DNA from: Ignavibacteriota bacterium
GTDB taxonomy: Bacteria > Bacteroidota > Ignavibacteria > Ignavibacteriales > Melioribacteraceae
Reading direction: 5' to 3'
DNA: 49,704 nt
Assembly (NCBI GenBank): GCA_002746605.1
Contig: PDPT01000049.1
Span: 1 to 49,704, forward strand
This document shows, one piece after another, positions 34,851-43,506 of this stretch. Under the pieces are notes generated by a model that worked only from the letters and a program-made list of their open reading frames with translations, was not told the origin of the DNA and did no database searches. The number at the start of each line of letters is the position of its first letter. The stretch's first letter is position 1. Position numbers and translations under genes: made by a program.

Positions 34851-34977
34851 AATTACCTCCTTGTTTATAAAATCAGCTTTTATAAAGATAATGATTTTGT
34901 ATAATATTTCTTATTTTAGAATCATAAAAATATAAAAAGTAAAAAATAAAGTATGTGATATTAATTTGGGAGAAATT

Positions 34978-36348
34978 ATGAAAACCATTATTGAACCTTT
35001 TAAAATCAAATCGGTTGAGCCTATAAGATTTACAACGAGGGAAGAGCGAATTAAAATATTGGAAGATGCCGGTTATAATCCTTTCCTGATCCATGCGGAT
35101 GATGTTCTTATTGACTTGCTTACAGATAGCGGAACTTCTGCAATGAGTGCTGGACAGTGGGCTGGAGTTATGGAAGGTGATGAGTCTTATGCCGGATCAA
35201 GAAGTTTCTATAAGTTCGAGTCGGCAGTAAAAAACATAACAGGACACGAGTTCATTATTCCTACTCATCAAGGGAGAGCTGCAGAAAAAATTCTTTTTAC
35301 AATTACTGGAGGTGAAGGTAAGTACATTCCTAATAATACTCATTTCGATACAACTAGAGCTAACGTTGAGTTTACGGGAGCGCAAGCTGTAGATTTACCA
35401 AATGAAACTGGAAAACATCCCGAGATTAAAGCGGACTTTAAAGGAAATATGGATGTTGAAAAACTCGATGCATTTATTAAGAAAACCGGAACTGAAAATA
35501 TTCCGCTTGTAATGATTACAATTACAAACAACAGTGGCGGCGGTCAGCCTGTATCAATGCAAAACATTAAAGATGTTAGAGCAGTTTGCGATAAGTACAA
35601 TCTCCCTTTATTTATTGATGCCTGCCGATTTGCAGAAAATGCCTATTTCATAAAGATGAGAGAAAAAGGTTACGAAAACAAAACCATTTTGGAAATTTGT
35701 CAAGAAATTTTTTCATATTCTGATGGTGCAACAATGAGTGCCAAAAAAGATGCATTGGTAAATATCGGTGGTTTCCTTTCGCTCAATAATCAAGAGCTTG
35801 CAACAAAATGCCGAAATTTATTGATTGTAACCGAAGGTTTCCCCACATACGGCGGATTATCGGGAAGAGACCTGGAAGCTGTTGCAAGAGGTTTAGAAGA
35901 AGTTATTGATGAAAATTATCTTCAGTATAGAATTAAAAGTACCGAATATCTTGGCAATAAAATTACCGCAGAAGGTGTGCCGATAATTGAGCCACCGGGC
36001 GGACATGCAATTTACATTGATGCTAAAAGATTTTTACCGAACGTGCCTCCACAAGAATTCCCGGGACAGTCTATTGTCTGTGAGCTTTATCTTGAAGGAG
36101 GAATAAGAGCCGTAGAAATAGGAAGTGTAATGTTCGGTAAGTATGATAAAGATGGTAATGTTCTTTCTCCGCCAATGGAATTAGTGCGTTTGGCAATCCC
36201 AAGAAGGGTTTATACTCAAAGTCATATCGATTATGTTGCGGAAGTAATTCTGGAAGTTTATAAAAATCGTGATAAGTTAAAAGGGTATAAGTTTACTTAC
36301 GAAGCTCCGATGTTAAGACACTTTACAGCTCGTTTCGAGAAAGTATAA
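34978..36348 (+). CDS. tnaA: Tryptophanase (L-tryptophan indole-lyase)
   Basis: A 456-residue PLP enzyme of the beta-eliminating lyase family, forming indole, pyruvate and ammonia. The start is the ATG at 34978, with GGGAGA upstream. The PLP lysine is in MSAKKD (Lys257). Specificity residues favour tryptophanase over tyrosine phenol-lyase (TPL): Asp124 (Thr124 in TPL; Asp137 in E. coli TnaA), Val379 (Met379 in TPL) and Ile381 (Arg381 in TPL; Ile396 in E. coli TnaA), in RAVEIGSVMFG. The C-terminus FTYEAPMLRHFTARF also matches TnaA. No room for a long tnaC-type leader exists in the 127-nt upstream gap. Confidence 0.93.
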   Translation: MKTIIEPFKIKSVEPIRFTTREERIKILEDAGYNPFLIHADDVLIDLLTDSGTSAMSAGQWAGVMEGDESYAGSRSFYKFESAVKNITGHEFIIPTHQGRAAEKILFTITGGEGKYIPNNTHFDTTRANVEFTGAQAVDLPNETGKHPEIKADFKGNMDVEKLDAFIKKTGTENIPLVMITITNNSGGGQPVSMQNIKDVRAVCDKYNLPLFIDACRFAENAYFIKMREKGYENKTILEICQEIFSYSDGATMSAKKDALVNIGGFLSLNNQELATKCRNLLIVTEGFPTYGGLSGRDLEAVARGLEEVIDENYLQYRIKSTEYLGNKITAEGVPIIEPPGGHAIYIDAKRFLPNVPPQEFPGQSIVCELYLEGGIRAVEIGSVMFGKYDKDGNVLSPPMELVRLAIPRRVYTQSHIDYVAEVILEVYKNRDKLKGYKFTYEAPMLRHFTARFEKV

Positions 36349-36367
36349 ATTACTCTTTTGATGTGAA

Positions 36368-37186
36368 ATGAAATTAAAAAGAACATTATCTTATTCCGAT
36401 AAAAAACAGATTTGGAGATTGTTAGTCAGTAATACGGATAAACTGATTATTGAAACAAGAGATGTTAAAGAGAAAGAAGTTTTTTTCCATTCTTTCTTTT
36501 TCGATAACGGGAAAGAGATTTTTAAAAATCTGCAATTAGACGAAAAATATTGGCTCGGAATTGAAAGCGTAAAAAATGATATAATTTATTTTCATAAGTT
36601 TGCTAAACCAAATATGCCGGAGCATAAAAAAATTATTGCTTACGATATTTTTAAAAATGAGGTGATTTGGCAGAATGATGATTTAACTTATCTAACTTTT
36701 CTTGATAATAAAATTTATGCTTTCAAAAAAAAATTTGAAGGAAAAAATGTTTATGTATTGAATCACTTAACCGGAGAAATAATTGAAGAACTCGGGGATG
36801 ATTTCCAAAAGCTGAATGAAATTATTAATTTATCTCAATCCGAAGAAGATTTTTCCGATTACAAATATCCCGAACAAATTGTTGATTTAAATAATTTTAA
36901 GCATGCTAATTTAATTGAGAAAGAAACTAAATTCAAAAATATTCATTCAAATATCAACTATTTAGAGTTTGAAGAATTATTGTTTTTTAATTATTATTTA
37001 ATAAACAAAAAGAATAAGTTATCTAACTTTTTTGTGGCTTATAATCTGAGCAAGAATAAAAGACTTTTATCGGAAACATTGGATGAAAACCTTAATTCAT
37101 TTTCACCCGATTCTTTTTTTTGTTTCAAGAATTATTTAATAATGATAAAAAATAAAAACACAGTAATTGTATATAAAATAGTTTAA
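36368..37186 (+). CDS. Protein of unknown function, possibly DUF4905
   Basis: A 272-residue cytosolic protein, mostly beta strands. Repeated blade-like segments such as NDIIYFHKF, KIIAYDIFKNEVIWQND, KIYAFKKKFEGKNVYVLNHLTGEIIEEL and KNYLIMIKNKNTVIVYKI look like a beta-propeller, with typical tags of Bacteroidota DUF4905 (about 260 residues, WL and FxW-like motifs). I am not certain of the family. It lies 19 nt after tnaA and 5 nt before the AMMECR1 gene, so it appears co-transcribed with both. Confidence 0.55.
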   Translation: MKLKRTLSYSDKKQIWRLLVSNTDKLIIETRDVKEKEVFFHSFFFDNGKEIFKNLQLDEKYWLGIESVKNDIIYFHKFAKPNMPEHKKIIAYDIFKNEVIWQNDDLTYLTFLDNKIYAFKKKFEGKNVYVLNHLTGEIIEELGDDFQKLNEIINLSQSEEDFSDYKYPEQIVDLNNFKHANLIEKETKFKNIHSNINYLEFEELLFFNYYLINKKNKLSNFFVAYNLSKNKRLLSETLDENLNSFSPDSFFCFKNYLIMIKNKNTVIVYKIV

Positions 37187-37191
37187 ATCTT

Positions 37192-37755
37192 ATGGAATTA
37201 AACAGTAAAGAAAAAGAATATCTTATTGAACTTGCTAAATTTGAAATTCAAAAAGAGTTTGATGAAAATTTAATTGAGCCGAAATTTGAGCAAGATTCAA
37301 AAGTGTTGAAATCTAAATCGGGAGTGTTTGTAACTTTAACCATTAATAACAAACTGCGTGGGTGTATTGGTTATATAACTTCGGATAGAAAATTGATTGA
37401 AACAATTAAGGATGCTTCTTATCACGCTGCATTTAATGATAACCGTTTTACTCCTGTTAGCAAAGAGGAAAGCCAGAAGTTAAAATTTGAAATATCAATT
37501 TTATCTGAACCTTTTGATTTGAATAGCTACGAAGAAATTGAAATTGGTAAGCATGGACTAATACTTGATGAAAATTATACAAGAGCTTTACTTTTGCCTC
37601 AAGTACCAATTGAGCATAATATGAATAAAGATCAATATCTTTCGGCTCTTTGTGAAAAGGGAGGTATTCATAAAGACTATTGGAAAGAGAAGCAATTAAA
37701 ATTAAAAGCTTTTACTGCAACAGTTTTTTCTGAAAAAGAAAAGGATAATGTATGA
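37192..37755 (+). CDS. AmmeMemoRadiSam system protein A (AMMECR1 domain)
   Basis: A 187-residue AMMECR1-domain protein. The family hallmark LRGCIGYITS is present (about residue 57 on), with FVTLTINNKLRGCIG. The middle FNDNRFTPVSKEE and the C-terminal ARALLLPQVP-like TRALLLPQVPIEHN are also conserved. In the AmmeMemoRadiSam system it works with a MEMO protein and a radical-SAM enzyme in an unresolved modification. The MEMO gene overlaps it by 4 nt (ATGA); the radical-SAM gene is not in the window. Confidence 0.93.
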   Translation: MELNSKEKEYLIELAKFEIQKEFDENLIEPKFEQDSKVLKSKSGVFVTLTINNKLRGCIGYITSDRKLIETIKDASYHAAFNDNRFTPVSKEESQKLKFEISILSEPFDLNSYEEIEIGKHGLILDENYTRALLLPQVPIEHNMNKDQYLSALCEKGGIHKDYWKEKQLKLKAFTATVFSEKEKDNV

Positions 37756-38570
37756 ATTTTATAAGAGAACCAAAAGTTGCAGGAATGTTTTATCCTGCAG
37801 AAGCTGATGAGTTAGAAAAATTAATTTATCACTTGTTAGCCCAAGTTAATCTTAAAGAAAAATATAATTCGGTTAAAGGCTTAATTTCTCCACATGCCGG
37901 TTATGTTTATTCCGGACAAACAGCTGCTTATGCTTACTCTACAATTCGCGATAAATCTTATGAAAATGTAATAGTGATTTCACCGAGCCACAGAGAGTAC
38001 TTTGATGGAATTTCAATTTACGACGGCGATGCTTACAAAACTCCACTCGGTATAATTCCTGTAAATAAAAATCTAAGAGATGAGTTTATCAAACAAAGTA
38101 ATATTATTTTTACAAGCACAAAAGGTCATGGTGCCGAACATGCACTTGAAGTGCAGCTTCCTTTTCTTCAAGTTGTGCAATCAAACTTTAAGATAATTCC
38201 TATTGTTATTGGTGCCCAAAATCATAAAAATATTTTCGGTCTTGCCGATGCTTTATTTAATACAATTGATGACGAAACTCTTATTGTAGTTAGTTCCGAT
38301 CTTTCACACTTCTATTCCAAAGAAGAAGCCTTAAATTTGGATTCCTTGGTTATTGAGTATATTGACCACATGGATTATAAAACTTTAGAACACGATTTGG
38401 AATTAAAAAAATGTGAAGCCTGTGGAGGTGGAGGAATTGTAGCATTACTTAAAACAATGAATGAAAAGAAAAATATTAAAGCTAAGGTTTTGGAATATTG
38501 CGATTCGGGCGATGTTTCGGGTGATAGCGAAGAGGTTGTAGGTTATCTTTCAGCAGTTTTATATGAATAA
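37752..38570 (+). CDS. AmmeMemoRadiSam system protein B (MEMO family)
   Basis: A 272-residue MEMO1-family protein with an LigB/extradiol-dioxygenase-like fold. Metal-site residues lie in ISPHAGYVYSGQTAAYAY, SPSHREYFDGIS and VVSSDLSHFYS. The Cys motif CEACGGG follows (about residue 220-226). The N-terminal REPKVAGMFYPAEADELE is characteristic. It overlaps the AMMECR1 gene by 4 nt (ATGA). Biochemistry of the bacterial protein is unresolved. Upstream is a beta-rich unknown protein and tryptophanase; downstream is arsM. Confidence 0.93.
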   Translation: MNFIREPKVAGMFYPAEADELEKLIYHLLAQVNLKEKYNSVKGLISPHAGYVYSGQTAAYAYSTIRDKSYENVIVISPSHREYFDGISIYDGDAYKTPLGIIPVNKNLRDEFIKQSNIIFTSTKGHGAEHALEVQLPFLQVVQSNFKIIPIVIGAQNHKNIFGLADALFNTIDDETLIVVSSDLSHFYSKEEALNLDSLVIEYIDHMDYKTLEHDLELKKCEACGGGGIVALLKTMNEKKNIKAKVLEYCDSGDVSGDSEEVVGYLSAVLYE

Positions 38571-38602
38571 AATTTGAAATAAATCTTAAAATAAGGCTAA
38601 TT

Positions 38603-39400
38603 ATGAATAACGAAAAAGAACTTAAAAAATCAGTGAAAAATAAATATACAGAAATTGCTGTTGCAACAAAAAAAAGTTGCTGCTGCAACGGGACAAATTC
38701 CAAAATAATTGATTATTCAATGCTGAAAGATGATTACTCGGAATTAAACGGTTATCTAAAAGATGCAGATATGGGCTTGGGATGTGGAGTTCCAACCGAG
38801 TTTGCAGGAATTAAAAAAGGTGATACAGTTGTGGATTTAGGCTGCGGTGCTGGGAATGATATTTTTGTTGCACTTCCTCATGCTGGAAAAGAAGGAACAT
38901 TAATCGGAATTGATTTTACAGAAGAAATGTTACAGAAAGCCAATGCTAATAAAGAGAAATTGGGTTTAACAAATGTTCATTTCAAATTAGGAGAAATAGA
39001 AAATCTTCCTCTCGAAAATGATACGGCAGATGTTGTTATCAGCAATTGTGTGCTTAACTTGGTTCCAAACAAAGAGAAAGCTTTTTCCGAGATTAATAGA
39101 GTACTCAAACCAAGCGGACATTTTTGTGTCTCGGATATTGTGCTAAAAGGCGACTTACCCGAAAAACTAAAAAAATCGGCAGAAATGTATGCAGGTTGTG
39201 TCGCAGGAGCAATTCAACAAGAAGATTATTTGAAAATTATTGAAAAAAACGGATTTACAAATATCGAAATAAAACGAACTAAAGTAATTGAACTACCCGA
39301 TAAGATTTTGAGCGATTATTTAAATGATGAAGAAATTAATAAGTTCAGAGAAAATAATATCGGGATTTTTAGTCTTACGGTTGTTGGCTGCAAAAAGTAG
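38603..39400 (+). CDS. arsM: Arsenite S-adenosylmethionine methyltransferase
   Basis: A 265-residue SAM-dependent methyltransferase that methylates As(III). Motif I VVDLGCGAGNDIFVAL and the D-acid IGIDFTEEML are present. As-binding Cys residues are expected in the N-terminal cluster KKSCCCNGT, in GLGCGVP, in ISNCVLNLVP and in YAGCVAGA; all are visible. The ATG at 38603 has AAGG nearby. No ArsR repressor or ArsB pump lies beside it. The next ORF overlaps its 3' end only in an unsupported extension. Confidence 0.92.
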   Translation: MNNEKELKKSVKNKYTEIAVATKKSCCCNGTNSKIIDYSMLKDDYSELNGYLKDADMGLGCGVPTEFAGIKKGDTVVDLGCGAGNDIFVALPHAGKEGTLIGIDFTEEMLQKANANKEKLGLTNVHFKLGEIENLPLENDTADVVISNCVLNLVPNKEKAFSEINRVLKPSGHFCVSDIVLKGDLPEKLKKSAEMYAGCVAGAIQQEDYLKIIEKNGFTNIEIKRTKVIELPDKILSDYLNDEEINKFRENNIGIFSLTVVGCKK

Positions 39401-39413
39401 ATTAAATTTTTTA

Positions 39414-40382
39414 GTGAAGTTACTCAGAAACACATTAACTCAAATTCCAAATTCATCAAAGAGCTCTTTGCTGCTAATTCTTGGTTCTATCATATTTCCA
39501 AAATGTCAGCCACATATAATAAATTTGCAAGAAGTTGATTTGATAGCACCTGCAATAAAAAATTCCGTTAAACTTGTTGACGCAGTTGACTCGGCAAAAT
39601 TAGATTTAAATTTTAATTTTTTTGTAAATAATAAAAGTCAGCATGAAACAAATCTTAGTGGTCATACAAAAGTAAATGGAAATAATTTTTACGAATTAGA
39701 ACCTGTTGCAGGGGAAGAATATTTTTTAGAGCACAAAAATGTTAATATTTATAATTTTAAAGGAAATAACTTAACTTGGACAATTCCTTCTTTTTCAGGT
39801 TCTATAAATATGGATTTTAAATCTTCAAAATTTGTTATTGTTACTTTAGGAGCGGATTATTCCAAATATAAAACAAAGGAATTTTACGGTTTTAATCTTG
39901 GCTTGGCTTTTTATCATAATTTTAAGAACTTAGGCTTACGTTTCGATACTTTTATTAAAAATCATGCAGCATTTTATAATCTCAAATATATTAATGCGGA
40001 AGAATACAAAAATAATGTTAGGAAAGTATTTGTAATTGAAAAAAGCCAAAAAGATAATAATTACAATATAGGTTACATGTTATCTATGAATACAACATTT
40101 TCCGACTGGTTTGTTAACATGTTCGTAAACTATTCTTTTGGTTGGCATACATTTTACTCTGTTGCTCCGGATAATAATAATATATTACTCCACGATGAAA
40201 TTTCCGGAGAATTTAAATTAAGTAATTATTATTCCTCTTTTTCTATAGGACTTTATCAAGATGCTCCTGCTTTCGGGCGAATAATTCTAGGATATAACAT
40301 TATAAACTTTAATAGAGGAAATAAAAATTTTCTTTTGCCCGGTTTTATTTTTCAAATTGATTTCAATTTGTTCAGTAGGTAA
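39414..40382 (+). CDS. Probable outer-membrane protein of unknown function
   Basis: About 322 residues if started at GTG 39414, which is 14 nt past the arsM stop; upstream in-frame codons overlap arsM and lack support. The N-terminal 30 residues (SSLLLILGSIIFPKCQP) look like a signal peptide with a possible lipidated Cys. The mature part is rich in Asn, Tyr, Phe and short beta stretches (FYGFNLGLAFYHNF, NIGYMLSMNTTF, FVNMFVNYSFGWHTF, SSFSIGLYQD), ending in GFIFQIDFNLFSR. That pattern suggests a beta-barrel outer-membrane protein. No family recognised. Confidence 0.7.
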   Translation: MKLLRNTLTQIPNSSKSSLLLILGSIIFPKCQPHIINLQEVDLIAPAIKNSVKLVDAVDSAKLDLNFNFFVNNKSQHETNLSGHTKVNGNNFYELEPVAGEEYFLEHKNVNIYNFKGNNLTWTIPSFSGSINMDFKSSKFVIVTLGADYSKYKTKEFYGFNLGLAFYHNFKNLGLRFDTFIKNHAAFYNLKYINAEEYKNNVRKVFVIEKSQKDNNYNIGYMLSMNTTFSDWFVNMFVNYSFGWHTFYSVAPDNNNILLHDEISGEFKLSNYYSSFSIGLYQDAPAFGRIILGYNIINFNRGNKNFLLPGFIFQIDFNLFSR

Positions 40383-40429
40383 TTCTTTTTTCCTTTTTCT
40401 GCTTCACATGAATTATTTCACAAAATTAT

Positions 40430-40437
40430 TATATTTG
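40430..40437 (+). promoter_or_regulatory. Possible -7 box TATATTTG before glyS
   Basis: TATATTTG matches TAnnTTTG and precedes the glyS ribosome-binding site by 16 nt. At the -33 distance only CATG is found, so support is partial. Confidence 0.3.
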
Positions 40438-40463
40438 CACTAAACAAAAAATCGAGGTGTATC

Positions 40464-41945
40464 ATCGCAAAAAAAAATAGAAATGAAATAATAGAAAAAA
40501 TTGTTTCCCTTGCAAAAAGAAAAGGTTTTGTATTTCAATCAAGTGAAATTTATGGCGGATTAAACGGATGTTGGGATTATGGTCCACTCGGAGTTGAATT
40601 GCTCAATAATATTAAATCCGAATGGTGGAAAGCAATGACCTACCGTGAAGATGTTGAAGGTTTGGATGCCGCAATTTTAATGCATCCTAAAGTTTGGGAA
40701 GCATCCGGACATGTTGAAAACTTTACTGATCCGATGATTGATTGTAAACAATGTAAATCGCGTTTTAGGCTGGATACACTCGGCGAAATGATTCCTGAAA
40801 AAAGAAAAAAGAAAGCTCTTGCAGCCTTAAAAGAAGCCATAAAAGATGATGCCGAAAAGAAAAATACTTTTGATGATATAGAAGGGAACTTTTCTGACTT
40901 AGACGAAATTTTCGAAAATCTTTTAGAAAAAATAGGTGAAGGTTTATTAGCTCATTTAAACTGTCCGAATTGCGGTACTCCAAATTCGTTTACCGCTCCA
41001 AGAAGTTTTAACTTGATGTTTAAAACATTTCTTGGTCCGGTAGAAAAATTAGAAAATGCAATTTATTTAAGACCAGAAACCGCTCAAGGTATTTTTGTAA
41101 ACTATCTTAATGTTCAAAGTGCAAGCCGACAAAAACTTCCTTTTGGAATTGCACAAATCGGTAAAGCATTTCGTAACGAAATTAACACAAAAAATTTCCT
41201 TTTTAGAACACGCGAATTCGAGCAAATGGAAATGCAATATTTTGTAAAACCGGAAGAAGATAAAGAACATTATGATAAGTGGAAAACTGAAAGAATTGAA
41301 TGGTTTAAAAATTTAGGAATTAGCAAAGAAAAATTGAGATACCACGATCATCCATCCGATAAACTTGCTCACTATGCTAAAGAAGCTGCTGATATTGAAT
41401 ACCTATTTCCATTTGGATGGGGAGAAATAGAAGGAATTCACAATAGAACAAATTTTGATTTAAGTCGACACGAAGAATATTCAGGCAAATCTCAAAAATA
41501 TTTTGATGAAGCTAAAAAAGAAAAGTACATTCCATATATCATAGAAACTTCTGCTGGAGCTTCCAGATCGTTTATGGCGTTTCTTGTAGATGCTTACCAT
41601 GAAGAAGAAGTAAAAGGCGAAACAAGAGTTGTATTAAAATTTCATCCTAAGTTGGCACCGATAAAAGTTGCAATTTTGCCGCTTGTAAACAAAGACGGAA
41701 TGCCTAAAGTTGCAAAAGAAATTGAAGCGAATTTGCGCCCCTTTATGAAAGTTTTTTACGATAGTAAAGGTGCTGTAGGTAGAAGATACAGAAGACAAGA
41801 CGAAGCTGGAACTCCATTTTGTGTAACTGTTGATACTCAAACTCTTGAAGACAATACTGTTACAGTCCGTGATAGAGACTCAATGGAACAAATACGTTTG
41901 GATAAAAAAGAATTACTGAGTTATATATTAGAAAAATTAAGATAA
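40464..41945 (+). CDS. glyS: Glycyl-tRNA synthetase (alpha2 type), apparent ATC start
   Basis: A class II aminoacyl-tRNA synthetase of the homodimeric archaeal/eukaryal/Thermus type. The frame begins upstream of any ATG/GTG/TTG, because the essential N-terminus GFVFQSSEIYGG, CWDYGPLGVELL and WWKAMTYREDVEGLDA must be included. The in-frame codons ahead are ATC GCA AAA (40464), with GAGGTG at 40454. A family-typical start would read ATG GCA AAA, so ATC is either a real rare start or a base error. Motif 2 and 3 regions include YLRPETAQGIFVNY, FRNEINT and FEQMEMQYFVKP. It has the conserved Cys clusters CKQC and CPNC. Length about 493 is normal. Confidence 0.9.
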   Translation: MAKKNRNEIIEKIVSLAKRKGFVFQSSEIYGGLNGCWDYGPLGVELLNNIKSEWWKAMTYREDVEGLDAAILMHPKVWEASGHVENFTDPMIDCKQCKSRFRLDTLGEMIPEKRKKKALAALKEAIKDDAEKKNTFDDIEGNFSDLDEIFENLLEKIGEGLLAHLNCPNCGTPNSFTAPRSFNLMFKTFLGPVEKLENAIYLRPETAQGIFVNYLNVQSASRQKLPFGIAQIGKAFRNEINTKNFLFRTREFEQMEMQYFVKPEEDKEHYDKWKTERIEWFKNLGISKEKLRYHDHPSDKLAHYAKEAADIEYLFPFGWGEIEGIHNRTNFDLSRHEEYSGKSQKYFDEAKKEKYIPYIIETSAGASRSFMAFLVDAYHEEEVKGETRVVLKFHPKLAPIKVAILPLVNKDGMPKVAKEIEANLRPFMKVFYDSKGAVGRRYRRQDEAGTPFCVTVDTQTLEDNTVTVRDRDSMEQIRLDKKELLSYILEKLR

Positions 41946-41951
41946 AGTTTT

Positions 41952-41992
41952 GAATATAGGAATTTTGAGAAATTATCAGAATTTCTATATTC
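41952..41992 (+). terminator. 17-bp hairpin after glyS
   Basis: GAATATAGGAATTTTGA pairs with TCAGAATTTCTATATTC over 17 positions (two G-T wobbles) around GAAATTA. No long T-run follows (CTAATTATCTG), so it is either a weak terminator or a stabilising 3' hairpin. Confidence 0.5.
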
Positions 41993-42065
41993 TAATTATC
42001 TGCCTTTAAATTTTACTTGAAATTTAATAACTTATTTCTATTAAAACATAAAATATGAGGCTGTT

Positions 42066-43283
42066 ATGAAAAATTCATTATTAATAATTCTTGCTTCTAT
42101 ACTATTGTTTTTGTCTTGTTCCGATTCTTCAACCAATCCGCCGGAAAAAAGGGAATTAACCACACTTGAAAAGAAACTCACATCTTCGTCCGATAAATTC
42201 GGAGTTAAAATATTTCAAGAAGTTAATTCTGCCGAGCCAAATAAAAATTTATTTATTTCGCCATTGAGTATTTCCATGGCTTTGGGAATGACCTTAAACG
42301 GAGCTAACGGCTCTACTTACGATGCAATGCAATCTACTTTGGAGTTCGATGATTTGTCAAATCAAGAAATTAATGAAGCTTATCAAAGTTTAATTTCACT
42401 TCTTACACGAATTGACCCCAAAGTGACCTTTAATATTGCAAATTCCATTTGGTACAGGAAGTCATTAAAGTTTGAAGAAGATTTTATTGAGACTAATAAA
42501 AAATATTTTAATGCAGAAGTACAAGGACTGAATTTTGATGATCCAAAATCAAAAAGTATAATCAATAATTGGGTCAATAAAAAAACGAACAAAAAAATAA
42601 AAAAGATTATTGAAAGAATTAGTCCTAACGATATAATGTATTTGATAAATGCAATTTACTTTAAAGGTACTTGGAAATATGAATTTAAGAAAGAAGCTAC
42701 AAAAACTGATCTCTTTTATGTAAAAGATAATGAAACTATAAATTGTGAAATGATGAGTCAACATAATGACTTTAACTATTTTGAAAATGAGAATTTACAA
42801 ATGGTAGAAATGCCTTACGGAGATGGCAGTTTTAATATGAAAGTAATTCTTCCGCGACCTGAAAAAGATATAGAAGAAATTATTTCCATGTTATCAGTTG
42901 AAAATCTGAAAGAATGGTCTGAAAAGATGCAAGAGTCTGAAGGCACGGTTGAATTTCCTAAAATAAAAATGGACTTTAAAATTAAATTAAATGAAATTTT
43001 AAGTGCAATGGGAATGGAAATAGCATTTTCCAATGTTGCTGATTTTACAAGATTATATAAGGAAGGTGGTTGTTATATCTCAGATGTTTTACATAAAACG
43101 TTTGTAAAAATTGATGAAGAAGGAACCGAAGCCGCTGCTGTTACAAGTGTTACTATAAGTGTTACATCTGTGGGTTCTTCGGGATTCCATATTAAAATGA
43201 ATAGACCTTTTATTTTTATGATAACCGAAAAAACATCGAACAATATAATATTTATAGGTAAAATTGTTTCGCCCAAAAACTAA
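42066..43283 (+). CDS. Serpin family lipoprotein
   Basis: A 405-residue serpin with a lipoprotein signal (lipobox LSCS, Cys18), so it sits on the outer or inner membrane. Serpin landmarks: NSANPEKN-like NSAEPNKNLFISPLSISMALGM, NAIYFKGTWKYEF, the hinge EEGTEAAAVT (inhibitory-type small residues), and the C-terminal RPFIFMITEKTSNNIIFIGKI. The reactive loop SVTISVTSVGSSGFHIK is about 3 residues longer than in human alpha-1-antitrypsin, so P1 cannot be fixed. It should trap serine or cysteine proteases. It ends at a terminator 63 nt before two M16 peptidase genes. Confidence 0.93.
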   Translation: MKNSLLIILASILLFLSCSDSSTNPPEKRELTTLEKKLTSSSDKFGVKIFQEVNSAEPNKNLFISPLSISMALGMTLNGANGSTYDAMQSTLEFDDLSNQEINEAYQSLISLLTRIDPKVTFNIANSIWYRKSLKFEEDFIETNKKYFNAEVQGLNFDDPKSKSIINNWVNKKTNKKIKKIIERISPNDIMYLINAIYFKGTWKYEFKKEATKTDLFYVKDNETINCEMMSQHNDFNYFENENLQMVEMPYGDGSFNMKVILPRPEKDIEEIISMLSVENLKEWSEKMQESEGTVEFPKIKMDFKIKLNEILSAMGMEIAFSNVADFTRLYKEGGCYISDVLHKTFVKIDEEGTEAAAVTSVTISVTSVGSSGFHIKMNRPFIFMITEKTSNNIIFIGKIVSPKN

Positions 43284-43421
43284 AGATAGTAATTGGAATT
43301 TAAAGGTTAGAGTTTGACATTAAAAATTTGTTTTATACAAAAAAGAAAAATAAATATTTAAGAATACTCTAAATTTTTATATAACTTTAATCTTCTGTAA
43401 TAAATAACTAAAAGAATTTAT

Positions 43422-43470
43422 AGGAGAATAAATTTTCGAAGAGAAAATAATATTCTCCTTTTATTTTTAT
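43422..43470 (+). terminator. Terminator between serpin and M16 genes
   Basis: AGGAGAATA pairs with TATTCTCCT and ATTTTC pairs with GAAAAT inside it, loop GAAGA, followed by TTTTATTTTTA. It separates the serpin transcript from the M16 pair. Confidence 0.75.
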
Positions 43471-43506
43471 AAACATAAATTATTTTTAATTAACTAAAGG
43501 AAAAAT

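Noticed and set aside
34851..34977. Possible tnaC leader before tryptophanase
   Set aside because: The 127-nt gap has no ORF with Trp codons and is too short for a tnaC-type attenuator.
39324..39413. Extended N-terminus of the outer-membrane protein overlapping arsM
   Set aside because: The overlap lies in arsM's conserved 3' coding region; the GTG at 39414 gives a signal-peptide-like start without overlap.
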